Assembly (NCBI GenBank): GCA_024372495.1
Contig: CP099977.1
Span: 1-64,000, forward strand
Length of the DNA: 64,000 nucleotides
From: Pseudarthrobacter sp. Fe7
Lineage (GTDB): Bacteria > Actinomycetota > Actinomycetes > Actinomycetales > Micrococcaceae
Direction: 5' to 3'
Shown: piece by piece, positions 42,183 to 51,687 of the stretch
How the letters are laid out: every line of letters begins with the position of its first letter
Position numbering within the stretch: the first letter of the stretch is position 1
Position numbers and translations under genes: made by a program
Notes under the pieces: generated by a model
Told to the model about the DNA's origin: nothing
The model's database searches: none
What the model saw: the letters and a program-made list of their open reading frames with translations, nothing else

Positions 42183-42316
42183 TGGTCCGGACCAGTGGGA
42201 TTTTTGGGGAGCTTGACTGACATCTGGGGTCACCGAAAGTGAATTCCGCGGAAAATCAGGGAATTGTTGCCCGAAAAAGGCCGTTTAAGTGACAAAGGTC
42301 ACCTAGACCGGTCTAG
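42183..42316 (-). promoter_or_regulatory. pckG control region with several palindromes
   Basis: Upstream of pckG lie TGGTCCGGACCA (42183-42194), TCAC-N5-GTGA (42230-42242), GTGACAAAGGTCAC (42289-42302), which fits the CRP/GlxR pattern GTGA-N6-TCAC, and directly adjoining it CTAGACCGGTCTAG (42303-42316). Three different operator-like symmetries in 134 bp suggest control by carbon status. Which proteins bind is not known from the sequence. Confidence 0.55.
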
Positions 42317-42341
42317 TCGCGTAGATTACAGCCGCTTCGAT

Positions 42342-42371
42342 TTGGCATCGGGCCGCCCCCTCACGTAAAGT
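42342..42371 (+). promoter_or_regulatory. Probable promoter of tRNA-Arg
   Basis: TTGGCA (42342-42347) and TAAAGT (42366-42371) are 18 bp apart, about 45 bp before the tRNA gene. Confidence 0.45.
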
Positions 42372-42416
42372 AATTCGAGGTTCAGGGAGAGCGGTTCTTC
42401 TCCCGGGACACGGAAT

Positions 42417-42493
<77 letters not shown>

Positions 42494-42496
42494 ACA

Positions 42497-42530
42497 AGGT
42501 CCGCACCGGTTCGCCGGTGCGGACCTTTTT
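42497..42530 (+). terminator. Terminator after tRNA-Arg
   Basis: AGGTCCGCACCGG (42497-42509) pairs with CCGGTGCGGACCT (42514-42526) around a TTCG tetraloop, followed by five T. Confidence 0.9.
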
Positions 42531-42568
42531 CTGCTGTCAGCCCCGCTGTCCCCGGCTAGGCTTTGCAC

Positions 42569-44022
42569 ATGATGCCCGAGGCCGCTGAGCGCGAATTTGA
42601 TGTTGTTGTTATCGGCGCAGGCGCCGTAGGGGAAAACGTGGCCGACCGCGTCACCCAGGGCGGCCTCACGGCCGTGCTCGTGGAGGCGGAACTGGTGGGC
42701 GGGGAGTGTTCGTATTGGGCATGCATGCCATCCAAGGCACTCCTCCGGCCCGGCACGGCGCTGCATGGTGCGCAGACCACCCCGGGCGCCAAGGAGGCAG
42801 TGACGCGCACCCTTGATGCCGCCGCCGTCCTGGAGCGCCGGAACTACTTCACTTCCAACTGGCAGGACGACAGCCAGGTTTCGTGGGTGAAGGACACCGG
42901 CATCGACCTGGTGCGCGGCCACGCCTGGCTGACCGGACCCAAGGCCGTGGAGGTGGCAGGCCTGGACGGGACGCAGCACCTGCTGCGGGCGCGGCACGCC
43001 GTGGTACTTGCCACGGGGTCAACCCCTAACACCCCGCCCATCGAGGGGCTGCAGGACGTGCAGGTCTGGGGAACCCGGGAAGCGACGTCGGCCGGCGAAG
43101 TTCCGGAGCGCCTGACGGTATTGGGCGGCGGAGTGGCGGGAGTCGAGCTGGCCCAGGCCTTCGCACGGCTTGGTTCAAGCGTCACCCTGGTGGCCCGCAG
43201 CGGGCTGCTGGGCAATTTCCCGGAGGAGGCCGCGGCACTGGTTGCTGCGGGACTGAGGGCCGACGGCGTCGAACTCCGACTGAACACCACCACGGACCGG
43301 ATCAGCGAGAATAACGACGGGACCCTCACCGTTGGCCTCGGCGACGGCACCGCCGTCACCTCCGAGAAAGTCCTGGTCTCCACGGGCCGCCACCCTGCGC
43401 TGGAAGGCCTGGGCCTGGAGAGTGTCGGCTTCGAGCCCGACGGGTCCGGCCACCTGTCCCTGTCAACGGACGCCTCGGGCCTGGTCCGGGAAGCGCCGGG
43501 CGACGAACCCTGGCTCTACGCGGTGGGGGACGCCGCAGGAAAGAACCTCTTCACCCACCAGGGCAAGTACGAGGCCCGCGCCACCGGCGACGCGATTACC
43601 GCCCGGGCCAAAGGCGAACTGACGGGGACCCCGGACGCCTGGACCCGCTATGCGCAGACGGCCAACCAGCATGCCGTGCCCAGCGTCGTCTTCACGGATC
43701 CGGAGTGGCCAGCGTTGGGCGCACCCTTAAGGCGGCCCGGAGGGACGGGTACAACGCATCGTCCGTGGAACTGCTCATCCAGGTGGCCGGGTCCTCCCTT
43801 CACTCGGAGAACTACGAAGGGTGGGCGCAGGCGGTGGTTGATGAGGACCGCAAGGTCCTCATCGGCGCGACATTTGCCGGTCCGGACGTGGCGGAACTGC
43901 TGCACGCGGCCACCATTGCCGTCGTGGGCGAGGTGCCGCTGGACCGGCTCTGGCATGCCGTCCCCTCCTACCCCACACTCAGCGAGGTGTGGCTCCGCCT
44001 GCTGGAGAAGTATGGCCTGTGA
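42569..44022 (+). CDS. Pyridine nucleotide-disulfide oxidoreductase (mercuric reductase/Lpd-like), frame broken
   Basis: The start is ATG 42569 or 42572 (MPEAAEREFDVVVIGAGAVG). FAD binding is followed by the redox-active site GGECSYWACMPSKALLRP with the C-x4-C pair of class I disulfide reductases, an NAD(P) motif LTVLGGGVAGVELAQAFARL, and the second FAD motif LYAVGDAAGKNLFTHQGKYE. The C-terminal dimer domain has GPDVAELLHAATIAVVGEV. A lost G near 43702-43708 breaks the frame; the repair gives FTDPEVASVGRTLKAARRDG and 484 aa. The final HPxxSE motif of Lpd is only partly seen (WHAVPSYPTLSE). The substrate is unclear. Confidence 0.85.
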
Positions 44023-44029
44023 GTTATTT

Positions 44030-44047
44030 GAACTGACCAGTCAGTTC
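44030..44047 (+). promoter_or_regulatory. Candidate TetR operator
   Basis: GAACTGACCAGTCAGTTC is a perfect 18-bp palindrome 40 bp upstream of the three-gene operon that ends in its own TetR gene. The AACTGAC/GTCAGTT core is common for TetR repressors of efflux genes. Confidence 0.65.
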
Positions 44048-44087
44048 GGTTAGCCTTGTTGCAGACTTCTTCTGCGAAAGGCAATCC

Positions 44088-44810
44088 TTGCTCTCAGCAC
44101 ACCAGCTCCAGGCCAAAGGACGCCGGGATCCGCTGCTTCCCCTGACCTCACTGACAATGGCGCGCGGCGAACTGCTGCTCGTCACCGGCGACCGGCAGGA
44201 CCAGCGCACGGCCTTGTCCCTCCTGCTCAGCGGCCGGATGAAGGCAACGGACGGCCAGCTCAGCTGGGACGGCGGTTCCCGGACCAAACAGCTCCGCCTT
44301 GCAGCGGCCCTGGTGGACTCCCCCGGCGTCAACGAACCCGAGGAACACCTCAGCGTCCGCGACCTTGTGACCGAGGACCTTGCCCTGGTACCCCGCCGCT
44401 ACCGGGGTGCGTTGCTCAGCGGCCCATGGCTGAAGGTCAACCGCTTCGAGGACATCGCCGGACTGTGGACGGAGCAGCTGGAACCCGGGCGGCGGCTTGG
44501 GCTGCTGACCGCGCTGGCCCTGGCCAACCCCCGCACGGACCTGCTGGTGGTTGACTCCCCGGACCGCCACAGCGCAGATGAACTCACCTGGCTGCCCCGC
44601 CTCCAGGAGTTGGCGTACGACGCCGGGCGGCCACTCGCCGTCGTGGCGGCAGTCAGTGCGGTCCCCGCCTCGTGGGACGGGCCGGTGGCCGCGATCGGCA
44701 ACGCAGCGCCGGAACCCGCCCCGGGGACCACTGCCGGCAAGCACTCCGCCGACACTGCACCATCCCCTGAACACCAGGAAATTGACATCGAAACCGAGGT
44801 TGCCAAGTGA
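44088..44810 (+). CDS. Degenerate ABC ATPase-like partner of YhgE
   Basis: The TTG at 44088 is preceded by GAAAGG (44076-44081). The 240-aa product follows the ABC ATPase order, but where Walker A belongs it reads LLVTGDRQDQRTALSLLLSG without the GKS/T, and the Walker B position is TDLLVVDSPDRHSADEL, with Ser in place of the usual acidic residue. The signature is replaced by EPGRRLGLLTALALANP. It may bind nucleotide weakly or act as a scaffold for the following YhgE/Pip protein. Its stop overlaps the YhgE start (GTGA). The frame is intact, so the degeneration is real and not an assembly effect. Confidence 0.65.
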   Translation: MLSAHQLQAKGRRDPLLPLTSLTMARGELLLVTGDRQDQRTALSLLLSGRMKATDGQLSWDGGSRTKQLRLAAALVDSPGVNEPEEHLSVRDLVTEDLALVPRRYRGALLSGPWLKVNRFEDIAGLWTEQLEPGRRLGLLTALALANPRTDLLVVDSPDRHSADELTWLPRLQELAYDAGRPLAVVAAVSAVPASWDGPVAAIGNAAPEPAPGTTAGKHSADTAPSPEHQEIDIETEVAK

Positions 44811-46844
44811 CTGTCCTGCGGCTGGCCCGCTCCGAACTGAAGCGCATGACCGGCGGGCTGCTGCCCAAGCTGACCATCCTGGCGCTGACCATGGTCCCGC
44901 TGCTGTACGGAGCGGTTTACCTCTATGCGAACTGGGATCCCTACGGCCACCTCAACAACCTCGATGCCGCCCTGGTGGTGGAGGACTCCGGGGCACCCAC
45001 TGCCGACGGCGCGCGCCTTGAGGCCGGGAAAAAGGTGGCGGACAGCCTGGTGGACGGAAATGTCTTCCACTGGGTGCCCGTGGGCAGGCTCGGCGGAAGC
45101 CGATGCGGGGGTCAGCAGCGGCCAGTACGCTTTCGCGCTGAAGATCCCCAAGGAGTTCTCAGCCAACCTGGTCTCCCCCGGCAGCTTTGACTCGGCCAGC
45201 CAGGCGATGTTGAACGTGACCACCAACGATGCCAACAACTACCTCCTGAGCACCATCGTGGACAAGCTGACAACCGCCGTGCACACCACGGTGGCCAAGG
45301 AGGTGGGCGAGGAAACGGCCAACCAGCTGCTGACAGGATTCGGCACCATCCACTCCAAGATGGTCCAGGCGGCGGACGGGGCTTCCCAGTTGGCCGACGG
45401 CGTGGCCACGCTCAGGGACGGGACGGTCACCCTCCACGAAGGAACTTCAGCCTTGAGCAGCGGCGCGGACCAGCTTTACGCGGGCCAGCTGAAGCTGCGG
45501 GACGGCGCCAACCAGCTGACCGACGGCGCGGGGCAGCTTAGCAGCGGCCTTGCGGTCCTCAAGGACAAGACGGCCAACCTGCCCACGGATGCCCAGACGC
45601 TCGCTAATGGCGCCGCCCAGGTTGCCGCCGGCAATGCGCAGTTGAACGCCAGGGTGCAGGATGTGGCCGCCCAGATGGAAGCAGTGGACCAGGGCCTCCG
45701 CAACCGCGTGGTGGAGTCCAACAGCAGGCTCGTCGCCTCCGGCGTCCTGACCCAGGCCCAGGCGGACAAAGTCCTGGCGGACTTCGACGCCACCGCGGCC
45801 ACCAGTCCGGTGGCGGCGGCCAAGGGCAAACTCCAGCAGGATGCGGCCCAGGTCCAGCAGCTGGCCAGCGGTTCCCAGGCTGTCAGCGTTGGTGCTGCCC
45901 AACTCGCAGCCGGAATGCCGGCACTGAAGGGTGGCATCGCGCAGGCCTCGGCAGGGGCCGACCAGCTGCACACGGGTGCCGCAGCGCTGGCAGCCGGCGA
46001 GCAGTCCGCCGTCGACGGCGCAGCGGGCCTTGCGGACGGAGCCCGGAAGGTGGATGCCGGCGCCGCGCAGGTTGCCGACGGTGCGGGGCAGGCGGCCTCC
46101 GGTTCACGAACGCTGTCCGACGAGATCGGCAAGGGTGCTGGACAGGTGCCCAACCCCGACGACGCGCAGAAGAGCAACCTGTCCCGTGTGATGGCCGATC
46201 CGGTGGCGGTCAGCAATGTCTCGCAGGCAAAGGCAGGATCCTATGGTGCCGGGCTGGCCCCGTTCTTCCTCACGCTCGCCATGTGGATCGGGATCTTCAT
46301 GCTGGTCCAGGCCATGCGCCCCATCACGCAGCGGGCACTGGCGTCAAACGCGCCGTCGTGGAAGATCGCCCTGGGCGGCTGGCTGCCCTTCTTCCTGGTC
46401 TCCGTGGTGCAGGCATCGCTGTTGACCCTGGTGGCGGACGTGGCGCTGGGACTGAATCCCGCCCACCCGGTCCTGATGTGGCTGTTGATGCTGGCCGCCG
46501 CCATGGCATTCAGCGCGCTCATCCAGGGCATCGTGGCGCTCCTGGGTTCCCCAGGCAAGCTGGTGGTGCTCATCCTGCTGGTCCTCCAGGCGGTGTCATC
46601 CGGCGGCACGTTCCCGTGGCAGACCACCCCTGAGCCGCTGCATGTGGTGCACCAGGTCCTGCCCATGGGATATGTGGTCACCGGGATGCGGCATCTGGTC
46701 TATGGTGGGGACCTGTCCATGATTGCCCCCACCTTTGTGGGCCTGCTGGGCTACACACTGCTGGGTGCGGCCATGTCCACGCTTGCGGTGCGGAAGAACA
46801 AGTACTGGACGCTTAAGACACTGAAGCCGGAGATCGCGGTATGA
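44807..46844 (+). CDS. YhgE/Pip-family membrane protein, frame broken
   Basis: The N-terminal membrane segment (LPKLTILALTMVPLLYGAVY) is followed by a long extracytoplasmic region rich in repeats of the type GAxQLxxGxxxL (GASQLADGVATLRDGTVTLH and onward), predicted to be helical, and five C-terminal membrane segments with APFFLTLAMWIGIFMLVQAM and VSSGGTFPWQTTPEP. This is the YhgE/Pip layout, shared with the EsaA-type ABC-2 group. An extra base in CAGGCT 45085-45090 breaks it; removal restores HWVPVGSSAEADAGVSSGQY and 678 aa. It probably exports or senses an unknown compound under TetR control. Confidence 0.88.
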
Positions 46845-47489
46845 CCACTGACCCCATGTCCGCGGGCAAGGGACTCCGGCCTGCCCGGACCAATGCCACC
46901 CGCCAGAAGCTCTTCGATGCTTCCATGGAGCTGATCGGCGAGCGCGGGGCCGCCAGCGTCACCGTGGATGAGATCGCCGCGGCGGCCGGGGTATCCAAGG
47001 GCACCGTCTATTACAACTTCGGCAGCAAATCCGAGTTGATCGCGCAGGCTCCTGCGGCACGGCGTGGACATCCTCAAGGCGCGGCTGCTTGAGGCGGCCG
47101 ACGGCGGAGGAACGGGCCGCGACCCGTTGCTGGCCATGGAGGCGATGATTGGGCAGGCCATGGATTTCATGGCCGAGTACCCATCCTTCGCGCGGCTGTG
47201 GGTCAGCGAAAACTGGCGTATTCCCAGTGAATGGCAGGGCACGTTTTCGGTCCTGCGCGGGGAGCTCCTTGAAGTCATTGGCCAGGCCGTGGAGAAAGTG
47301 GCCAACGCGTACCCCGTGGACGGCTCTGTGTCCCGGGGCAGCCTGGAGACGGCCATCTTCGGCGCCTGCTTCGTGGTGGGCCTGGACCGGCAGACGTACA
47401 ACCCCGAGCGCACCCGTGACCAAAGCGTTGCGGCAATCATGGCCATCATGCGCGGCTACGTCCTGAAGGGGTCCACGCCTCAGGGATGA
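46841..47489 (+). CDS. TetR family regulator, frame broken
   Basis: The N-terminal helix-turn-helix reads ATRQKLFDASMELIGERGAA, SVTVDEIAAAAGVSKGTVYY and NFGSKSELIAQ. The ligand-binding part is helical with MDFMAEYPSFARLWVSENWR and ends KGSTPQG. The extra base in CAGGCT 47045-47050 breaks the frame just after the DNA-binding domain; its removal restores SELIAQLLRHGVDILKARLL and 215 aa. The start overlaps the YhgE stop (ATGA). It most likely represses its own operon through the palindrome at 44030-44047. Confidence 0.9.
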
Positions 47490-48154
47490 TGGAGCACATG
47501 CGCCATACGGGGAAGAGCGGTAAGTTTGCGGTGATCTGCGGCGTTGTTGCTGCGGGGCTGCTGGTGCTCACGGCGATGACCCTCGCCGAGCCGGTGTTCG
47601 TTGCGTTCCTGGGCGTCCTGGGGCTGGCCTACCTGGCTGCCCTCGCCGAGGTCCTGGTCAGGCGGCGGCGCTTTGCAATACTTGCGGCGGGCGCCGGGAC
47701 CGCCCTTGCCCTCGGCTTGTCGCTGGCGTTCCTCAGCACCTGGGAGCTGGCGTTCGATGGCCAGTCCTCTTTCCTGGGCACCCCGCTCCCCACCAACGAT
47801 CCGGACAATTACTTCCTGGGTGCCGCGTGCGCGTTGGCGGCGACCTTCGGAGTCCTCTTCCTGGGTGCCTTATGGCCGGCAAAGAAACGGACGACGACGG
47901 CCCGCAGCAGGGCCGCAGCCCAGCGTGCCACAACGCAGCGGACTCGCCCGGCTACGGCGCGCGGCCCGCAGGCAGCCCCGCCACGGGCTGGCCGCCGGCT
48001 GCCAGGCAGCCAGGCCTCCGCTCCTCAGGGGCCCTCCGCCTCCCGCGCTCCCGCCCGGGAGTCCGCGGCGGCGGCCAAGCGCCCGTCGTCGTCCGCCTCG
48101 CCGTCTCCCCGGCCCGCAAACCGGTCCGGCAGCGGCACGGTCCCCCGCCGCTGA
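47486..48154 (+). CDS. Small membrane protein with basic low-complexity tail
   Basis: The start ATG 47486 overlaps the TetR stop; ATG 47498 is also possible. Four hydrophobic segments (FAVICGVVAAGLLVLTAM, VFVAFLGVLGLAYLAALAEV, LAAGAGTALALGLSLAFLS, AACALAATFGVLFLGALW) are followed by a 90-residue Ala/Arg/Pro/Ser tail that is probably cytosolic and disordered. No family is recognised. The tail overlaps the end of the opposite EamA gene by about 130 bp, an unusual antisense overlap. Confidence 0.6.
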   Translation: MMEHMRHTGKSGKFAVICGVVAAGLLVLTAMTLAEPVFVAFLGVLGLAYLAALAEVLVRRRRFAILAAGAGTALALGLSLAFLSTWELAFDGQSSFLGTPLPTNDPDNYFLGAACALAATFGVLFLGALWPAKKRTTTARSRAAAQRATTQRTRPATARGPQAAPPRAGRRLPGSQASAPQGPSASRAPARESAAAAKRPSSSASPSPRPANRSGSGTVPRR

Positions 48155-49030
48155 CGCCGCCTGCCGGCTCCGGTGAGCACCGCCGTCGCCACACCACCAA
48201 GGAGGAGAAGTCCTCCCGCCAGGCTCCGTTGGCGACGGCACCTCCGCCAGGACCAGCCAGGCTGCGCTCATTCCCACCACCGGGACCAGCAGCGTGAACG
48301 GGACAACGGCCGACGACGGATGGCTGGCCAGGAGCCGGTTCCAGATTCCGTAGCCCACCAGTGAGGCAAAAACAGCGGTGTACAGGGCGCTCAGCATCGT
48401 CGGCGCCTGAAGAGTGGCAAGTGACTGCCAGACGGTGCCGGGGCCGTCCACCACCATTGACAACGCTGCCAGCGGAAGCGGCACCACGGCACCTGACCAC
48501 ACCACCAGGCCCAGGCCCGAGGCAGCCCTTGCCTTCCGGGCAATGACGTTTCCGGCGGCCCATGACAGTGCCGCCGCCAGGACGATCACCAGCGGCAGCA
48601 GCGGCGCCACGGCGCTCCGTCCCACGGCCACGAGGGTGAGCCCTGCCACGCCCAGGCCAACACCCGCCAGCTGGCGCCTGCTGGGACGCTCGCCAAGGAA
48701 CACCGCGGCGAGCAGGACAGTGAGCAGCACCTGTGCCTGCAGGACCAGCGACGCGAGGCCGGCGGGCATGCCCAGCGCCATGGCCAGGTAGAGGAGGCCG
48801 AACTGGCCCGCGCTCATGAAGAGCCCGACGCCGATGATGGCCTTCCAGGACACGTCCGGCTTCCTGACGAAGAAGATCCACGGGACAACTACCAGGACGA
48901 AGCGCATGGCCACGAACAACAGCGGCGGAAAGTCTTGCCCTCCCGCGTGCAGTCCGATATCGATGGCCACGAAGTTCAGGCCCCACAGCAGGGCCACCAG
49001 GACTGCAAGGAGGGAATCACGCAGGTTCAC
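48025..49030 (-). CDS. EamA/DMT-family transporter, frame broken
   Basis: The GTG at 49030 starts VNLRDSLLAVLVALLWGLNF, the first of ten membrane segments. Two EamA repeats are visible: PPLLFVAMRFVLVVVPWIFF and YLAMALGMPAGLASLVLQAQ with VFLGERPSRRQLAGVGLGVA in the first, and LLPLVIVLAAALSWAAGNVI and YGIWNRLLASHPSSAVVPFT in the second. The extra base in CAGGCT 48220-48225 hides the last segment EVPSPTELAGGLLLLGGVAT and tail. The corrected length is 334 aa. Members export amino acids or other metabolites. It is divergent from a LysR gene 74 bp away. Confidence 0.85.
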
Positions 49031-49103
49031 GGTACTAACTCTCGCAGAGCAAAGCATGAAGCACCACCGCTTAATTCGGCATGCAATCATGTACCTTTAC
49101 TTC

Positions 49104-50034
49104 ATGATCGACATCGGGTCCCTGCGCGCGCTGGCTGCAATCGAGCAGCACGGCACCGTCATCGCTGCCGCCGAGGCCATGGGGTTCAGCCCGTCGGCTG
49201 TGTCCCAGCAGGTGAAGAAGCTGGAGAAAGAGGGCGGCTTTGCAGTCCTGGAGCGCCGCGGCCGCGGTGTCCTGCTGACCGAGCGCGGGCTGGCCCTGGC
49301 GGCGTACGGGCGGCGCATCCTGGCCGAGCTCGAGGAGCCTGGAGTCCACGCTCCTGGCGGATCCGGCCAAGCCCAGCGGCAGCCTCCGGGTGGTTTCCTT
49401 CTCCACTGCCTGCCGGGGCCTGGTGGGCCCGCTGCTGGCGCGGATCGGGCAGTCGGAGGCGGCGCTCGATATTTCAGTCCTGGCGGAGGATCCGCGTGAA
49501 GCCGTGGCCCGGGTTGCCAACGGCGAAGCCGACCTGGGCCTGGTGCACAACTGGAACTCCGTACCGCTGGTAATCCCGGAACACCTGACTCTCGAATGGC
49601 TCTGCGAGGACGTCGCGGACCTCCTGGTGCACAGCAACCATCCGCTCGCGCAGCAATCCGCGGTGGAACCGGCGGAGCTGGTGGACGAGCGGTGGATCAG
49701 TACACCGGATGGAGCAATCTGCAATGAAGCCCTCCTGCGGATTTTCGCCGACCTGGGGCGGGTTCCGGACATCAGGGTCTACGACCCCGACTTTGCCACG
49801 CACATCGCATTGGTGGAGCAGGGAGTGGCGGTCGCGCTGGTACCCCGTCTGGGCCGGCCGCCGCTGCCTCCTGGCGTAGTGGCGCTTCCGGTGGTCAACC
49901 CGGTCCAGGCCCGGCAGGTGGGCCTTGTCCACCGCAGGACCATGACGGCCAGCCCGGGCATCAGGCACGTTGCGGCGCTGCTGCGCGGGATCGCGGCCGG
50001 TGAGCGCCGGGCTAATGGGCGCGCGGAACCTTGA
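49104..50034 (+). CDS. LysR family regulator, frame broken
   Basis: The ATG at 49104 gives MIDIGSLRALAAIEQHGTVI with the LysR helix-turn-helix AAAEAMGFSPSAVSQQVKKL and RRGRGVLLTERGLALAAYGR. The effector domain has SGSLRVVSFSTACRGLVGPL, GEADLGLVHNWNSVPL and GVAVALVPRLGRPPLPPGVV. An extra base in AGCCTG 49336-49341 breaks it right after the linker helix; the repair gives LAELEELESTLLADPAKPSG and 309 aa. It probably controls the divergent EamA exporter. Its end overlaps the convergent phosphatase gene by 23 bp. Confidence 0.88.
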
Positions 50035-50539
50035 ATTTGGTGATCCGGGCGTCCTGGCCGTCCAGTTCCGCCCACGGCTTTTCCGTTTCGAGGACTGTCA
50101 GCGCATTCGTGGGGAACCTGGTGGCGGCGTCCATATAGGCGTCGTGATCCGAATCCCGTGAGGCGAGGTGCATCGCCAGGTCCTGCACGCCGGGGAGGTG
50201 CGCGATCAGCATCAGAGTGGTCACGGTGTCCGGCACTTGGTTGACCACCGTGAGCATCCGCAGGGCGGACGCCGCGTAAAGGCCGTCCTCGAGTTTGGGC
50301 GTGGGCGCCTTGTCGCCGAGTTCGGCGCAGACCCACATGCACGTCTGCCGGGTGCGCAGCGCGCTGGAGCACAGGATGAAGTCCGGGACGATGTTGTGCT
50401 TGAGCAGCCAGCGTCCGGCCAGCGGCGCCTCCCGGTGCCCGCGTTCCTCCAGCGGCCGCTCGTGGTCAGCCACCCCGCCGGGCCAGTCGGCCTTGGCATG
50501 GCGCATGATCACAAGGCGTCGAACGTGGTGCGAACTCAT
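50012..50539 (-). CDS. SixA-like histidine phosphatase
   Basis: The 175-aa product starts MSSHHVRRLVIMRHAKADWP, with the catalytic RHA(K) motif in place of RHG, as in SixA. The supporting Arg is in CSSALRTRQTCMWV, and the second catalytic His is in LMLIAHLPGVQDLAM. SixA enzymes dephosphorylate histidine or small phosphoesters. No histidine phosphotransfer protein is nearby, so the substrate stays open. The frame is intact. Confidence 0.85.
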   Translation of the reverse strand: MSSHHVRRLVIMRHAKADWPGGVADHERPLEERGHREAPLAGRWLLKHNIVPDFILCSSALRTRQTCMWVCAELGDKAPTPKLEDGLYAASALRMLTVVNQVPDTVTTLMLIAHLPGVQDLAMHLASRDSDHDAYMDAATRFPTNALTVLETEKPWAELDGQDARITKFKVPRAH

Positions 50540-50722
50540 GGCCCAAGCCTAGCGGGAGCGAACAGCCAGAAGCAGCGTCACACAGAGCACGCTTTATGCA
50601 GGAGAAGATCACAGGGCGCCCGGGAAATCAGGACCCAGCCACAGACGAACCTTCAAAAGCATGCCCACAGTGACGCAAGGACAACCAGCCGCGGAGGCCC
50701 AGTGCTGAGATAGGGGCCGGAC

Positions 50723-50809
50723 GCGCAAAAGTGGCTTCTGCGTAGTGCCGCATCGCCGACTGAGGAACGAAGGAGGTGTCTAAGGCACGGCAGAAAGCCG
50801 CTTTTGCGC
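50723..50809. repeat. Imperfect long-armed inverted repeat in the 50540-50820 gap
   Basis: GCGCAAAAG (50723-50731) plus GGCTTCTGC matches the reverse complement of GCAGAAAGCCGCTTTTGCGC (50790-50809) with two differences and a loop of about 50 nt. It lies just beyond the stop of the winged-helix gene and may shape the 3' end of its mRNA. I see no gene in the gap. Confidence 0.35.
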
Positions 50810-50820
50810 GGAGAGAGGGA

Positions 50821-51687
50821 CTAGATCGAGTACTCCGGAGCGGCCCAGACAACAACTTCCGGGTGCTCGTAGAACCGGTATCCCTGGCCGCGGACGGTGC
50901 GGACCGTGTTGGCCAGGCGGCCAAGCTTGGAGCGGAGGCGGCGGATGTGGACGTCGATGGTGCGCTCGTTGGGCACTTCTTCGGCGTTGCGCCACAGTCC
51001 TTCGAGGAGTTCGTCGCGGCCCACGGTGCGGGTGCCGTTTTCGACGAGGTAGTTGAGGAGCTCGAACTCCTTGAAGGTAAGGTTCAGGGATTCGCCGTCC
51101 AGGTGGACTTCGCGGCGGGCGAGGTCGATGAGCACGCCCGAGGGGCGGGGTTCCTGCGGCTGGGCTGGACGGGCGGCTTCGGTGCGCTGGCGGGAGTTGA
51201 CGGTGGGGTCACCAAAGGTGGAGCGGACGACGTCGAGCGCGGAACCGGGAGTGCCGGCGGGGGCTACCGCCACGGCAGCGTAGCTTTCGGCGCCGGAGAC
51301 CAGCGACTGGGCGTAGGCGCGGATTTCCTGCGCGAGCTTGGCGATGGAGGTGCCGGCTGCTGCCGCGGTCTCCTCATCGATGCCCATGTAGAGGACGAAC
51401 CCGCGGGCGACGTTGTCGTTTGCTACCGGGCGGACCTGGTTTGCCCCGGGCACCACCGGGGTAGGGGCAGTAACAGCAGCGGGCTCGGTGGGATGCACAG
51501 CGCGAAGCTGACCGTAGGAGTTCGGGTTGTATCCCTGCGGGGCGAAGCCCTGGGCGGGGAAGCTGCTTCCGGAAGTGGAGGGAGCAAGCAAGGGACGGGG
51601 GCCGAAGCCGGGACGAAGGCCCGAGGGCTGGCCAGCCTTGGCGGCGTTACGGACAGAGATGTGGACGTATCCGGATGCAACTGACAT
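50821..51687 (-). CDS. Orphan OmpR-type winged-helix regulator without receiver
   Basis: The ATG at 51687 gives MSVASGYVHISVRNAAKAGQ, a Pro/Gly/Ala-rich linker (residues about 20-85), a small domain RGFVLYMGIDEETAAAAGTS with IAKLAQEIRAYAQSLVSG, and a C-terminal OmpR/PhoB winged helix: LTFKEFELLNYLVENGTRTV, ERTIDVHIRRLRSKLG and VRGQGYRFYEHP. There is no phosphorylatable receiver domain, so the middle domain may sense something else. It has a 569-nt upstream region with exact direct repeats that may be its own target. The frame is intact. Confidence 0.75.
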   Translation of the reverse strand: MSVASGYVHISVRNAAKAGQPSGLRPGFGPRPLLAPSTSGSSFPAQGFAPQGYNPNSYGQLRAVHPTEPAAVTAPTPVVPGANQVRPVANDNVARGFVLYMGIDEETAAAAGTSIAKLAQEIRAYAQSLVSGAESYAAVAVAPAGTPGSALDVVRSTFGDPTVNSRQRTEAARPAQPQEPRPSGVLIDLARREVHLDGESLNLTFKEFELLNYLVENGTRTVGRDELLEGLWRNAEEVPNERTIDVHIRRLRSKLGRLANTVRTVRGQGYRFYEHPEVVVWAAPEYSI

